Assembly: GCF_033439725.1 (NCBI RefSeq)
Contig: NW_026944389.1
Span: forward strand, 1,612,001-1,676,000
DNA: 64,000 nt
Direction of reading: 5' to 3'
Source of the DNA: Neurospora tetraspora
Taxonomy: Eukaryota; Ascomycota; Sordariomycetes; Sordariales; Sordariaceae
This document shows, in pieces, positions 11,851-23,110 of this stretch; the first letter of the stretch is position 1, and each line of letters starts with the position of its first letter. The position numbers and the translations under genes are program-made. The notes beneath the pieces are model-generated. The model was not told where the DNA came from and made no database searches. It was given only the letters and a program-made list of their open reading frames with translations.

Positions 11851-14298
11851 TTAACCCAAGTTAAACTCACTAGCCATATTCCCCATCATCATCTTCATCT
11901 TCTCCCTCATCCTCCTCCCCGCATCCTCATCCGCTGCACCAAAGTCCCTCTCATCATCATCATCCTTCTTCGGCCTCCTGGTGGTGGTACCATCACCCAC
12001 AGACTTGCTCGTCTTATTCGTCTTATCACCCGGCTGCACCGGCCTGTGCGTCCGTCTCGACACACCACCGCCAATTCCACCAGGCGCCTCACGCAAACCG
12101 AACGCCTTGGCCATGTGACCGAGGTGTAGCGCGGTAATGTCAAAGTAGACGCGCTCCTCGCGGACGTGCGTGGCGTAGGCGCGGATGTGCGAGCGGAAGG
12201 CCTGGCGGGCGGAGACGAGGAGGGGGTTGTCGGGTGTTTTGTTCTCGTCCTTTTTGGCGTCCTTCTTGCCCTTCTTGCCTTGTTTGGAGGCGGCGAATTT
12301 CTCGCTTTTGGATTCGAAGACGGGCGTGGCGCCGGGGAGAGGAGCGAGGAGACGCTGTTCGAAGTGTAGTTGGAGAGCTTCGGCGCGGGAGGCCCAGGAT
12401 TGACGGTCGGTTTCGAGAACGCCGGACTCGGTACCGGGGACGTTGATGGTCGTGGCGAAGCCCTTTTGCAGGATCGAGTCGTAGAGCTGGGGCGCGATAG
12501 GAGTCGACTTGGGCAGGATCGAGATGTAGCCTTCTTCGGAACCGGGGAGGAGGAAGAGAACGGCTTTACCGGCGCGACCGGCACGCGCGGTACGACCGAT
12601 ACGATGGACGTGGTCGGGCACGGCAAAGGCCGGGTCGTATTCGATAACGAGTTCGACGGCCGGTACATCGAGACCACGAGAGGAAATATCGGTGGTGATG
12701 AGAACCGCGGGGTCCTTGCACTCGCTGAAGGCCTTGAGGGTGGCGCTACGGACAGGTTGGGCGAGCGAACCGTGGAGCTTGTGTAGCATCACCGTGGGGT
12801 TGGCTGGGGAGGTGATGTATGTTGCTGGCCCGACGGTCGTCTCGATGTGGATATTCGGCTTGGTGGGAGCTTCGCCTTCGGGCTTGGGTTCGGGCTCAGC
12901 GCGCGGTGCGGTAGACTTGAGTAGCTCGAAGTGGTAGTCGACCGAGTCGGCACACGAGATGAAGATGATCGCCTTCATGACCGAGCCCTTCCTGGCAAAA
13001 GTTGACTTGAGCAACGCAATGAGCGTGACCAAGCGCAACTTGGCGGGTGTAATGATAGCGGCCTGCTTCAACTGGGCGGGCGCAGAGAACGCCGTCTCAA
13101 CGGCACCGGTCTCCGCATCCTTCTCCATATCGCTCTTGGACGCTGTGATATGAACAGCATCCTCCAAACTGATCTCGCCCAGCTTCTGCACGTTCATCTT
13201 CATGGTAGCCGAGCAAAGAACCGTGACTCTCCTCGAAGGGAGAACACCATCCAGAACCACGCCCTCGGCGTTCTTCTTCTGTAGTGTGCCAGCCCTGATT
13301 TTGCCGACAATGGTCTTGATATCGTCCTCGAATCCCATTTCCATCATGCGATCACCTTCATCCAGAACCAACCAACGGACCGTACCAACTTCGAGAACCT
13401 TTGTGTTGTCGAGATGATCTGTCAAGCGACCGGGAGTAGCAATCAGGATGTTGACACCCTTTCTGATGCGCGCCTTCTCGGACTTTTTGCTCTCACCACC
13501 TATTACCGTAGTGCACACCAGCCAAGGGGCGCAGCGCAACACCTTCTCGAGCACAACAGAAATCTGCTTGCAAAGTTCGCGGGTGGGAGCAAGGATGATG
13601 GCGAAGAGCCCTGAGTTGCGGTTCATCTTGGTGGCCTTCGGGGTACCGTCCTCGTTGTGGCTGAGGGCCAATATCCTGTGGACGATGGGGAGGAGGTATG
13701 CTAGCGTCTTTCCGGAACCCGTCTCGGCTTGTAGGAAGGCATCGCTGTCCTCCTTGATTAACTGTGGTATCGTGTTCTTCTGGATGGCTGTCGGGGCCTT
13801 CATCTCAAGCTTCGTCGCCAGGTGCTGGGATACACGTCGGGAGAGACCCAATGAGAGGAAGTTTTCTGCTTCGGCAGTTAGGGGAGCGTTCGAAGGTTGT
13901 GCAGGCTCGGCCTCTTCGGCTTGGGGAAGCTCCTCGAAGTCGGTTACTGGAACGGGATTCGAAGTAAACAGTCGCGAGGATACGAGGCCGGTTTTCATGG
14001 CATGTGTCGGCGGCGGCGCCGGGCCTCTCTCGGCGGGATTGCCTGTTCGTGGGGTCTTGGAGAATCTGCCGGAGTCGCCATCTTCTGTCCGTTGACGTTT
14101 CGCGCTTCTGTTCGTGTAGTAGTCGGCGCCGGTATCTCGTCGCCCTGTCGATGCCTCTTTTGTCTGGTCTTGTCCACCCTTCTCGCCCTTTTGCGCCTTG
14201 ACTCTGTCCCTCCAACGACCACCTGTGTACTTGACTGTCTGCTTGATCGGAGCATCTCCGATCTCGAAGTTGAGGAACATATCACCGTCTTCCGCCAT
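11851..14298 (-). CDS. dbp-7: ATP-dependent RNA helicase Dbp7
   Basis: This is a DEAD-box-like helicase of the Dbp7/DDX31 family, a nucleolar factor in 60S ribosomal subunit assembly. The 815-residue frame has no intron. Visible motifs: Q motif region 165-175; Walker A AETGSGKT 191-198; PTRELC 238-243; motif II as DEGD 313-316, the variant typical of Dbp7 in place of DEAD; SAT 363-365; SSRGLD 539-544; HRIGRTARAG 565-574. A disordered basic N-terminus carries an RSAKRQR nuclear-type signal at about 64-70, and the C-terminal tail is Lys/Asp-rich. I chose the ATG at 14,298 because the open frame upstream of it (to 14,556) reads unlike coding sequence, and MAEDGDMFLNF is a typical start for this family in Sordariales. 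The family assignment is firm; the function is by family knowledge. Confidence 0.95.
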   Translation of the reverse strand: MAEDGDMFLNFEIGDAPIKQTVKYTGGRWRDRVKAQKGEKGGQDQTKEASTGRRDTGADYYTNRSAKRQRTEDGDSGRFSKTPRTGNPAERGPAPPPTHAMKTGLVSSRLFTSNPVPVTDFEELPQAEEAEPAQPSNAPLTAEAENFLSLGLSRRVSQHLATKLEMKAPTAIQKNTIPQLIKEDSDAFLQAETGSGKTLAYLLPIVHRILALSHNEDGTPKATKMNRNSGLFAIILAPTRELCKQISVVLEKVLRCAPWLVCTTVIGGESKKSEKARIRKGVNILIATPGRLTDHLDNTKVLEVGTVRWLVLDEGDRMMEMGFEDDIKTIVGKIRAGTLQKKNAEGVVLDGVLPSRRVTVLCSATMKMNVQKLGEISLEDAVHITASKSDMEKDAETGAVETAFSAPAQLKQAAIITPAKLRLVTLIALLKSTFARKGSVMKAIIFISCADSVDYHFELLKSTAPRAEPEPKPEGEAPTKPNIHIETTVGPATYITSPANPTVMLHKLHGSLAQPVRSATLKAFSECKDPAVLITTDISSRGLDVPAVELVIEYDPAFAVPDHVHRIGRTARAGRAGKAVLFLLPGSEEGYISILPKSTPIAPQLYDSILQKGFATTINVPGTESGVLETDRQSWASRAEALQLHFEQRLLAPLPGATPVFESKSEKFAASKQGKKGKKDAKKDENKTPDNPLLVSARQAFRSHIRAYATHVREERVYFDITALHLGHMAKAFGLREAPGGIGGGVSRRTHRPVQPGDKTNKTSKSVGDGTTTRRPKKDDDDERDFGAADEDAGRRMREKMKMMMGNMASEFNLG

Positions 14299-14999
14299 TT
14301 TGACTGATTTTTCTGCAAAAAAAGAGGTGTGGTGGTGCTGGCAAAGATCAATTGGCAATGTATGGAAGACGAATGTTCTGGGAATTTGGCAGAAAAAAAG
14401 TTCAACGTCCATGTCGATCCCCGCAACACAGTGGCTCTCAGTGGACTGGCACTCTGGGCGGTTGCACTGAAAGTGGGATCGGGTCCTTGGCCAGATCGAA
14501 GTGGGGCACCCGCTTGTGTAAGTGGACCGTATTAACTCGCACTGTCCCTGTATCATTCACCTCCTTCAAAGGACAAACCAATGCCTGTGTCTCGAGAGTG
14601 ATCATGTTGATATTGTTACAAGTTTTCTAATCATTGCTCATTACTCGTTGCTAATAATACATGGGTACTCGTAAATTCGACAAAAAGCCACCGTGAAATG
14701 CCAACGTTGTCAGGAACTGCTGCTCAAGATATTCGCGAAACATGTACGCATGTGATAACGTTTCCTTGCTGGGGTAATTCACGCGGTTCTCATAGCATCC
14801 AATTTTCCCAAGTCCGAGAATGTCCTGCGAGGAGTTTCAGTAAGCAGCTTGGTAATAATCCAACGTCGTCCCATCGTAGGCGAATCTCTGGTCTCGACGT
14901 TCAAAACGCATTAACATACCTCGTATAGTCAAAATACTGTTATACGCGTGTCACACTCAGAATCGGAAGCAGTCTTTCACAAGATCTCCGTGTATCTCT
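14299..14999. other. Promoter region of dbp-7 and 3' flank of MFS gene
   Basis: About 700 bp lies between two minus-strand genes. It should hold the dbp-7 promoter and 5' UTR and the MFS 3' UTR. I see no gene, tRNA or repeat in it. Confidence 0.5.
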
Positions 15000-16704
15000 T
15001 CAGAGACAGATCTCTTCCCGATCGGAGATTCTGGATGGAGGCCGCGAGTGTCCAAACTCATCTTGGGTGGCATTTTTGGCCAGACTTTGCGCGTAGGGGG
15101 ACTTCTTCCGGAGAGTCGGTCCGTAGATATACGTTAAGTAGACCGCCGTGACGAGAAGAAGGGAGATAGCGAACAGGATGGTGTTGGCAATCTCCAAGTG
15201 CCTCTTCCCGCCAATGTTGCTAACGAAGGGTGTGGCGGGCACAGTTAGGACACCAGCAAGGAAGTCGCGAGCCCACCCGTTACCTCCGGTAGCCGAAGCC
15301 GAGTAGGGGCCGTATGCGCAAATCATGTACTGTTGAGTATTTGGTTAGCATGTGTTTTCTCAGTCAAAGAGGTAGAATCAAGCTTACGTCGATGGTGGCC
15401 ATGTAGATGGAATAGTTCGCAATGCCAATGATGGCAGACCCGACCATGGTCCCAGTCCAATGAATGGGCGGTCCACTGCACGTCCAGGCAAAAATGATCA
15501 GACCTATGGGCAAGCATGGCGCAGTCCAGAGAAGCCACCATAGTCGAGATTCATACTGCGCGTGCTCGCTATGCGGTTTGAGATCGCGTGCCCTCTTGTT
15601 GCGCTTGAAAGCTGGTAAGAAGGACAGCCAGGCGATCAGGTACCCCACGCCAATTGGGATGAAAGCAAGGCCAATTTGGATCTTGGAGAATCCCCATTGA
15701 TTGTAGACCAGAACAAAGGACTGGATCTGCATAAAGATGAGGGCATCAGAGAATCCCGACAGTAGTGAGAAAGTGAGGACGATCGGCTCCGTAACAAACA
15801 TTCGAAAGGGACGGCCCCAGTTTTTCGTCAACTCTTTCCAACTGAAGCGTTGATGGATGGGGCAGAGTTCATTGGGGCCGTAGACATTGGGTGCCATGCC
15901 TGACTCTCTGCGCTTCTTGGCGATTTCGTCGAGATGGATAGTACATCTCGTCTCTGGAACACAGAGTTGGTGAAGAAGCTGAACGAAAACACCAAAGATC
16001 AGCTGGATCCAGATGCACCACCTCCAGTCTAGATAGGTCTCGACAAATCCGCCGATGATGGGGCCAAGGACTGATCCGCCCACCGAGGAAAAGACGATAT
16101 AGGAGACGGCAACTTGCTGGTCAGCAGGCTCGTACATGTCGGCAATCATGCCGAGAGTGACACTGCCACCAGCGCACGATAGGCCTCCTAGGGCGCGGCC
16201 AACGAGGATGGTTGCGAAATTGGGAGCGAGGGCGACGGGGATGGACCAGATGTTGACCAGAAGGAGTGAGGCCTGCAGAACCTTTTTGCGACCAAACTCT
16301 TCGGACCACGGCGCCCAAAGCTCGCACCCGAAGGCATAGGTGATGAGGAAGATGGCTGCGCCCCAGCGGGCTTTCTGGAGGCTGATACCAAACTCTTCAG
16401 ATATGCCGGCTAGACCGTTCGAGTACAGTGACGTGTTGAAGTTCATGGATGTCTGGACGAGGAAGATGACGGTGAGGATCATCCATTTCCTGGACTTGGA
16501 GTACGAGAAGGGGAGTTCGTCGTAGGCATCATTCTTTTTCAGTTCAATCCTGATGTCCAGCCGCGGTCCCTCATGGACTTGTGCGTCACCACGGTAATTT
16601 CTGTTGGAAACCGAGTCTGAAGGGTGCAATGTATCTTGTGAACAGGTATCACCCTCCTCCTTTTCCAATTCACCAGGCGGTGGTCGGTCATGGAGGGCGT
16701 GCAT
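15000..16704 (-). CDS. MFS drug/polyamine-type (DHA1) transporter
   Basis: This is a major facilitator superfamily proton antiporter-like protein of 548 residues. Exon 1 (16,704-15,388) and exon 2 (15,329-15,000) are joined by a 58-nt intron with GTAAGC at the 5' end, a GCTAACC branch and CAACAG at the 3' end; splicing is phase 0 and gives ATID-YMICAYGPYSASA. A hydrophilic N-terminal tail of about 75 residues precedes roughly 12 membrane segments. The loop after segment 2 reads SEEFGRKK, the MFS signature G-R-K-K between segments 2 and 3; segment 4 starts at VGRALGGLSCAGGS; segment 5 has GSVLGPIIGG, as in drug:H+ antiporters. The substrate is not predictable: the subfamily contains polyamine, multidrug and fluconazole transporters of plasma membrane. 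It is divergent from the b5 reductase-like gene. The start at 16,704 is the first in-frame ATG. Confidence 0.9.
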
Positions 16705-18387
16705 GACGTAATTTTATGGCTTTCTGTTGGATCGAATTCAGGGTCTTGAAAAACCGAGATGGTGGTCTGTCGGTGCGTATCAAGGAGCGTCGAGGAAGAA
16801 GTCGAGATGACAGGTGCCGACTGGCAAAGGGACAGCTCGTATGCGATTAATTATATACAGCATACGGCAGAACACTTGACGGGATTCTGGCATCAGCTGC
16901 GCTTCAAAGTAGGCTTGGCGTGGAGGATTGTAAACATATGACGGCGTCACCATGCGAGTACTGAGTCGTGCTGTATCGATGGTGGTATAGGGGGGCGAAG
17001 AGCTATTGTTTGGGTCTGGGATTGCCTATATCAACGTGCACAAGGTTGAGGAAGAAAGAGAGGAAGAAGATGACGATGAGAACAAGCTCCCGGGGACATG
17101 GGGCGGTTTTTGATGCTGGGGAGGGAACATGGTGAAGCTCGTGAAGCGGCTGGTTTTGACCGCGTGACTTTATTTTTGCTGTGAGCTGCAACTTGCCAGT
17201 AGGTGGCAGCATGGAGGAGTTGGAAGACATGACGCTCGACAGCCGGAGATGCATCACCGAGGTAACTGGGAGCTCACGGGTTCTGTTTCTGCGGATGAGA
17301 AAGGATGTTTGGAGTCGTGAAGTTGGAGACGGAGAGATGGTGGAGAGAAGTGGGTTGATAAGGGTCCCAGTCCCTTGCTTGGCATTCATGTACCCCGGAG
17401 CTTTTACTGTTAGAGGCACATCAGTCATCTGACAGGAAATTGCGGGGAACAGATGCAATCATGTTAACAGAGCGGACTGCACGGTACTAACTTAGCCACA
17501 GGCGCGTGCCTTGCATTACCCCACCACGTACCGTGCCATTTCCATCTCGACCCTTGAGAACCGTCACAACCATAACTTGACAACACTTCTTTCTCTCTTA
17601 TTTTCTCCCAATTCAGCAATACTCAAAGTTCACCGGTTGACGTCGAGTTATTTGAACCCCAGCTCCATTCATTCCCTGAGCTTTCATTATCCCTCTTGTT
17701 GAACCACCACCTGGATCATTGCTTGTTGTTTTTGTTGTGATGATGCAATCATCATCCGGTCCCGGTCGGTTTACATTGGCCGATTTGGTCGTACACCCGA
17801 GATGCATCACCAATGTGGAAGAAACTGGAACACGGCACGACGGGATGCTTCCCTGTGTTGGATGCTGTCGGGCGCCCGTCGGGACCGAGTAAGCAAAAAC
17901 CACCCCATAAAGGCTCTTTGTCGCTACCACTGCGCCTGACAGCATTGCGGTTTCTGATCCAGACAGCCGACGTCGATCGTCTCCGCCCTCGCGTGGTGTC
18001 AGCTCAACTTTATTTCTCTGTTGGTCGAGGTTTCCAGGGCAGTGACACAACGACATGCTTACCCTTTCACAGCTCCCTATCAGATGAAATGGCCGCCCCC
18101 TTGTCCATCCCTTCGACATTCACTTGGCCTTCAGCCTGCCTGGCTGCTTTAAGAATGCGCCCCCTCCTGGACTTCCCCAGGGCAAGTTCCGACCTTGTGA
18201 ACCCTTACATGCCGCATTTAGACCTACAGCATACACTATTTACGACGCAGACAAGCTGCTGGTCTCGCCCGATTTTCCGAAGCTCCAAGCAAGCCATCAC
18301 ACGCACCTCTCCCGTCTGCGCGCCACTCCTGCTTTTACTACGGCTTATTAAAGGACGACAGCATCCCCCGCCCGCGCGCCTGTCAAC
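16705..18387. other. Divergent intergenic region, no gene seen
   Basis: About 1.7 kb separates the 5' ends of the MFS gene (minus) and the reductase gene (plus), so it should contain both promoters. Open frames here are unconvincing. No tRNA, repeat or conserved domain was recognised. Confidence 0.5.
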
Positions 18388-19431
18388 ATGCCTCCCTACA
18401 ACCCATTCAAAATCAACCCGAACTTTCTCCATCCTACCCTCAAGGCTAGTGTAATGAGCACTCAAGTTGCTGTCGCGGCTGGTGTTGCTGGCCTGGGAAT
18501 CTACGCTTTCTACCTGAGACGGAACGCAAGCGGAAGCGCAACAGGAGCTGCCCTAGCCACCAACATGGACGCCAGCGATCTGAAGCCGGGCAAGCTGCCT
18601 CTGTCAGGCTTTGGCTTCCACAGCTTGCGCCTACACAGCACCGAGCTCATCAACCACAACACCAAGAAGCTGCGTTTTGAGCTGCCCGACCCCTCTCAGC
18701 CCAGCGGCATGGGCCTCACTTCTGCTCTTCTGACCATCTCCTTCCCCAAAGGACGATGGCTCCCTGTTCTCCGCCCATATACCCCCACAAACGACCTGAG
18801 TAAGTTTCTATCATCTCTCAATTCTTCTGTGACACGACTACCTAACTAACACCAACCACCAGACGAACCCGGCTTCGTCGAGCTCATGGTCAAGCTCTAC
18901 CCAGGCGGCAAGCAAAGCACCCACCTGCACTCGCTCCAGCCCGGCGACACCCTAACCGTGGCCCCCATCCCCGAGCTCAAGTGGACTCCCAACAAGCACC
19001 CGCACGTGGCCATGATCGCCGGCGGCGCCGGCATCACCCCCATGTACCAGCTCGTGCGCGGCATCCTGACCAACCCGGCTGACAGCACCCGCATCACCCT
19101 CGTCTGGGGCGTCAACACGGACGAGGACATCTTTTTGCGGGATCAGCTCGCTGAGCTGGAGCAGAACTACCCTGGCCGGTTGAAGACTGTCTATGTCGTT
19201 GCTCAGCCTTCTGCGCAGTCCCCGTACCAGAAGGGGTTTGTGACTAGGCAGGTACTGGAGCAGGCGGGGATTAGTGCTGCCGCTGAGAAGAGCAAGGGGA
19301 CAAAGGTGTTGCTTTGTGGACCGCCGGCTATGGAGAAGGCGTTGAAGGGGACTAAAGGGTGGGTGGGAGGTGGGAAGAAGGGTGTGTTGCAGGAGTTGGG
19401 GTATACCCTGGATCAGATTTACAGCTTTTAG
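18388..19431 (+). CDS. NADH-cytochrome b5 reductase-like flavoprotein
   Basis: This FAD-dependent reductase transfers electrons from NADH to cytochrome b5 or a similar acceptor. It has two exons, 18,388-18,799 and 18,863-19,431, with a 63-nt intron (GTAAGT, CTAACTAAC branch, ACCAG). Splicing in phase 1 gives TPTND-L-NEPGF and a 326-residue protein. Motifs: RPYTPTND for FAD binding; GGAGITPMYQL for NADH; CGPPAM near the C-terminus; terminal GYTLDQIYSF as in Mcr1-type enzymes. A hydrophobic segment at about 23-40 (VAVAAGVAGLGIYAFYL), followed by RR, suggests an N-terminal anchor in the mitochondrial outer membrane or ER. It is more diverged than canonical Mcr1, so it may be a paralogue. A second in-frame ATG at 18,454 (MSTQVAV) would remove the first 22 residues and keep the anchor. 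Confidence 0.92.
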
Positions 19432-20345
19432 ATGGGTGACTGACTGGGGAAGAGCGTGTTTGCATGGTAAGGGTTTGTGATGAATGGGTTTGGCGGGAGT
19501 TTGTATGATGACTGGTGGGAGTGGAATGGTTGATACATCTTGAAGGCTTAGCTGGTGCGGATAATACCAAGATTGTGATTGCTTCCGCTGTTCAAAGATG
19601 TTTGGAAACAAGTGTTTTCATTCTGGTCGTTCAAAACTTGGGACTGGCAATCGTTCTCCCCTTTTGTCTGTTTGCCTGGGTTTCCTGGCAGCACATCAAA
19701 GGCTTTATTGCGGAGTTTGTTATCTAATGCAGTCACGTGGGATCTTGCGTGAGGTTGACAATGCGTGTCCCACCTTGGAAGGGCATCATGCCCAGAGATA
19801 CGGTACATGTATAAGGTGACTGACTGACTGCAAGACTATATCTCACTCACATGTGACGGCTGGCCCTCAACATCCCCGTTGCAGCTCTTTCTGCTCTCCT
19901 GGTCAACCCATTTCTTGTCCTTTCTCTCCCCTCTCCTCTCATATACCTCCAATGTAGGTACCTGTGTTCCCCTTGTCCGATGCCGACTATCACATCTTGG
20001 GGTAGGTAAATATGATCACTGATCTCAGTTACCCTGTCTCCCTGTCAAACTCATTGACTACCTGCCACAAGCTAAGAGGATTGGCTAGGTAGCACCCATG
20101 AAGTTCTCATCCCCAGCACCAGAGCTGACTCCCAATGGACGGACGGGAGTCCTGGGTCGGACGGGTGGCGCCGGTGAAGCCGAAGCCGGTGAGAGGTTGC
20201 TGCTGGGCAGCGCGTGGAGCGGCCGCCCTTCCGTTCTTGGGAGTAGTAGCGGAGATGTGGATGGGATCTTCCGGCCCTTTGAGGCGGATTCTGACGCCGT
20301 GTTGGTGTTCGAACTGTTAGGATAGCTCCGCCCTTCCTTCTATGA
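19432..20345. other. Intergenic, no gene seen
   Basis: This is the 3' flank of the reductase gene followed by GC-rich sequence. The plus frame 20,098-20,325 starts at ATG and could be a 5' exon of the Cys-rich frame that follows, but no good splice junction was found. Several TAGGTACCTA-like motifs occur (near 19,955, 19,999 and 20,085). Confidence 0.4.
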
Positions 20346-20672
20346 TATACTTCTCACCACCGGCGGTGGTGGCGGCGACCCGGCGAGGCGGGACACTTGT
20401 GTTCGGGGCGGCAGGTTGCGGTGGTGGGAGAAGAGCTGGGCTGCGGTGCTTGCGGTAATCGCGGCATCTTCAAGTACCGTTGCTCGCTGCCCGGCATTGT
20501 CAAGGGTGCCTGCAACAACTGCCACCTGAATGCGGGGGGCAGCGCTTGCCTTCTACACAACGCGCAGACCGCAAGCAACGACGGAAATACTCCGTCTACC
20601 TCTGGCTCGTTGACTGTGTCGTCTTCGAGGAGTGCTTGGAGGAGTTGTCCCTCGACTGAATCGGGGTCATAG
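20346..20672 (+). CDS. Cys-rich DUF3716-like fragment, start not found
   Basis: The plus frame contains six cysteines spaced C-x2-C-x9-C-x9-C-x2-C-x8-C (codons from 20,442), with GACNNCHLNAGGSAC at the end. The arrangement 'GACxNCxxNxxGxxC' resembles the fungal DUF3716 Cys-rich domain, a family of unknown function that is common in Sordariomycetes. The frame opens after a TGA at 20,343 and has no ATG before the domain, so either an upstream exon is missing from my model or this is a relic. It ends at TAG 20,670-20,672 after a Ser/Thr-rich tail. I am moderately sure of the resemblance and unsure that the gene is alive. Confidence 0.4.
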   Translation, partial: YTSHHRRWWRRPGEAGHLCSGRQVAVVGEELGCGACGNRGIFKYRCSLPGIVKGACNNCHLNAGGSACLLHNAQTASNDGNTPSTSGSLTVSSSRSAWRSCPSTESGS

Positions 20673-21480
20673 GAGTAGCTACCTAGATAGACAGGCAACA
20701 CCCAGTTAGTCAGACTGTTGCCTGCCGACAGTCATCTGTATCTACCTCTAGAAAAGGCTCGTCAAACTTGGACGTCGTCCACATGCAACTCACTTTGCGA
20801 GTCACATCATCATCAGTCAGGCCCGTGAGTGTTCACGCATCAACAAAACAATAACCGCTCGAGTAATTGCATTGCAACTTTCTTATTGTAAATTCTATTG
20901 GATTCAACTAAGCATGTATTGTTTTATTCATTCTACCATTGGTATCGCAAAAACGTTGTACTAGAGTGTCAGGAGTGTCTCAGCAGTCAGTCACTTACTA
21001 ATTTGGGCCAATCAAAGGCGCCAAGAACCGTCACTTGATTGAAGAGCAAAAGGGACAATATGAATCCCGAGTACTTGGGTACCTCTACTTCTATTCTTCT
21101 TGTCGTGAATAGGTTATCACTGCGCTGTGATGCCTCCTCTCCTGGTGGTATAAAAGGCACTGTTTCTGTCGGTGAAAGAAATCTTTCCCCTTTTTCCTCC
21201 TTTACTTCCATCACTCATCGATCACTCAGGTAAGAGCCTCATTTCTCATCTCAACTGCAGTTCTCCCATCCAGATATCTCCTGAAAAATTGTTCGAGACA
21301 TTCACTGTCGCCGCTTCTCATCAACTTTCGTCCCTGCCTACATTATCACCTCATTCATCTGATCCTGAACACGTCCTCAAGCATATCTTCAGTACCACCA
21401 AGCGGTGAGAAACATTGATTTGACAGTCAACTTGCATTTCCAACCCTCAGATTTTACTCATCACCCACCGGCATCATGTT
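20673..21480. other. Intergenic with a TATA-like element
   Basis: No gene is recognised. A TATA-box-like GGTATAAAAGGCAC at 21,146-21,159 is followed by a pyrimidine-rich start region and TCACTCAG then GTAAGAGCC at 21,231, a plausible 5' splice site. This could be the promoter and first leader exon of an unidentified transcript, possibly the RNA ligase gene downstream. Confidence 0.35.
21146..21159 (+). promoter_or_regulatory. TATA-box-like element
   Basis: The sequence GGTATAAAAGGCAC stands about 30 bp upstream of a C/T-rich start-like region. The tail AAAGGCAC or AAGGCAC recurs at about 22,755 and 23,075 in the two duplicated promoter-like segments. Function is inference. Confidence 0.4.
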
Positions 21481-22480
21481 CGCACCCCATACGCCCGTCC
21501 ACTTTGACGTTTTCCTCACCTTAAACTCCAGTCATTGCATGTAGTCCCATCATAAACCCCAGTCATTGTCCTCATCTTGAGCTCCAGCCAAGTGGCCAGG
21601 TGGAGAAGAGCCCAGATCACCCGCCAGGAAGAATTGATTATTTCCCCCTACAGAAAAATAGACGGGAAATTTTCGGCTCCCCCTTGGTGGCATTGGCGGA
21701 TCCCTCTTCCACAGCCTGCTTGTGTTCGTCTTCGAGTTGCAATTTGAGATTGGGCCTACTTCTGAACTTTCGGCCTGCTTCCGAGCTTCAGCTTGCTTGA
21801 GTTCCTCTTCGAGTCGCTTCTCTTCGGCCTGTTTCTGGGTTTCGGCCTCCATGTGATGTGGTGCTCTTCGAGATCACGACCTATCCTCTAAATCGGCTGC
21901 CCACGCACCTCATCTAGAATGACTGTCTTTAACCTGAAAGGGCAAGGCAGTCTACACCTAAGTTCACCTTCTTCAGTCTCGGGTTTCCACATATTTCAAG
22001 CTCTCAACCTTTCCCGCTCTTCTTGTAACTGCTATCATTTTCACGTATGTACCTTCTTATCAGCAAGCGCTTCTCAAGACAATCCACCAGATACATCTCT
22101 GTAGTTCAGTTGGGTGTAGAAAAAAATAATGCCCTGCCCCAAGTGCGATCCTATCCCCTTGGTTTGAGATTATTCGAAGACCTCGCCTGTAACAATCGAT
22201 TACTCGTTGAAATGAGCGCCCAGTGGCTTTGCATATACCTACCTTACCTGTGCGGGAGTACCGTAACTCGTGGGAATCTTCCGACTGCAGACTAACAAAG
22301 GCGGACTTACTGCGTAGACTGCCATGCCCTTTCAGGTTAGAAGCAGTCGTTCGAGATGGAGTGGGCAGTGGATGTAGATGACAGGGTCAAAGTTGACCTC
22401 GTTTTCATCTCAAACTCCAGCCATTGGCCTGAAGGCAGTCATATGAGAGGAGCCCATATCACCCACCAGCAAACCCAATT
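21480..22480. repeat. Degenerate direct and inverted repeats
   Basis: Segment 21,564-21,627 resembles 22,395-22,469 in the same orientation; both end in GAGCCCAKATCACCC. A shorter related copy is at 21,501-21,540. Separately, 21,911-21,966 resembles the reverse complement of 22,303-22,358 with a shared core AACCTGAAAGGGCA and GGCAGTCTAC. On the minus strand the 21,550-21,852 frame reads as a charged coiled-coil start (MEAETQKQAEEKRLEEELK) then GDLGSSPPGHLAG; a similar GDMGSSHM stretch is in the second copy. These look like remains of a duplicated gene, not of a transposon I can name. Confidence 0.5.
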
Positions 22481-22689
22481 GCAATCCCAATTGAAGGGTT
22501 CACGAACATCGTTTGCTTGAGTTCGTTCTATCTCATCTCAACATCGTTCCAAGCTGAGCCAAGCGGCATATTACCCAACCCAGCGAATTTTCAGCCGATG
22601 TAGCACTCCTCCGACTTTCGTTCACTCGTTGGTGATACTTCTCACCGCAACGCAAGCCGTCCCGCTCTGTGCTTTGGCCTTCTATCCCG

Positions 22690-23110
22690 TCACCCGTCCT
22701 CTTCGGCTAGCCTGTGGGGCGTAGGCGAAGAGCGTCCCCTCCTTCGAATACTTAAAGGCACTCCTCCCCCCTCTCAAGCTTCCTCTCCTCCCTCCCTTTT
22801 CTTCTACACAGCAGGCAGTCCAGCGATTTGCTTCTGCATCGTAGAGGTAAATATCCCCCTCCTCCTGCCTTTTTATATCCTCGACCTCACCACTTACAAC
22901 ATCACCTCCTATCAAGGTATCACCTACCACTACCACATCACCTACAGCGCAGTGAGTGGAACTCCAGCCATCAGTGAGCCTTCCCGCTCTAGCCTTCACT
23001 CCTTTCACTCGTCCTCTCCAGCCGGCCAGCCTCCAGTGAGGCGTAGGCGGAGACCCTCTCCTCCTTCGCATACTTAAGGCACCCTGCCTTCCTCTCACCC
23101 TTCCTCTTCT
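22690..23110. repeat. Duplicated promoter-like segment, spacing 322 bp
   Basis: GCGTAGGCG at 22,719 and at 23,041 begins two copies of about 60-110 bp sharing CTCCTTCG, ATACTTAA and GGCAC followed by C/T-rich sequence. Each resembles a core promoter, with a TACTTAA element and then a pyrimidine-rich start. The second copy lies about 400 bp before the RNA ligase start codon. Confidence 0.55.
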
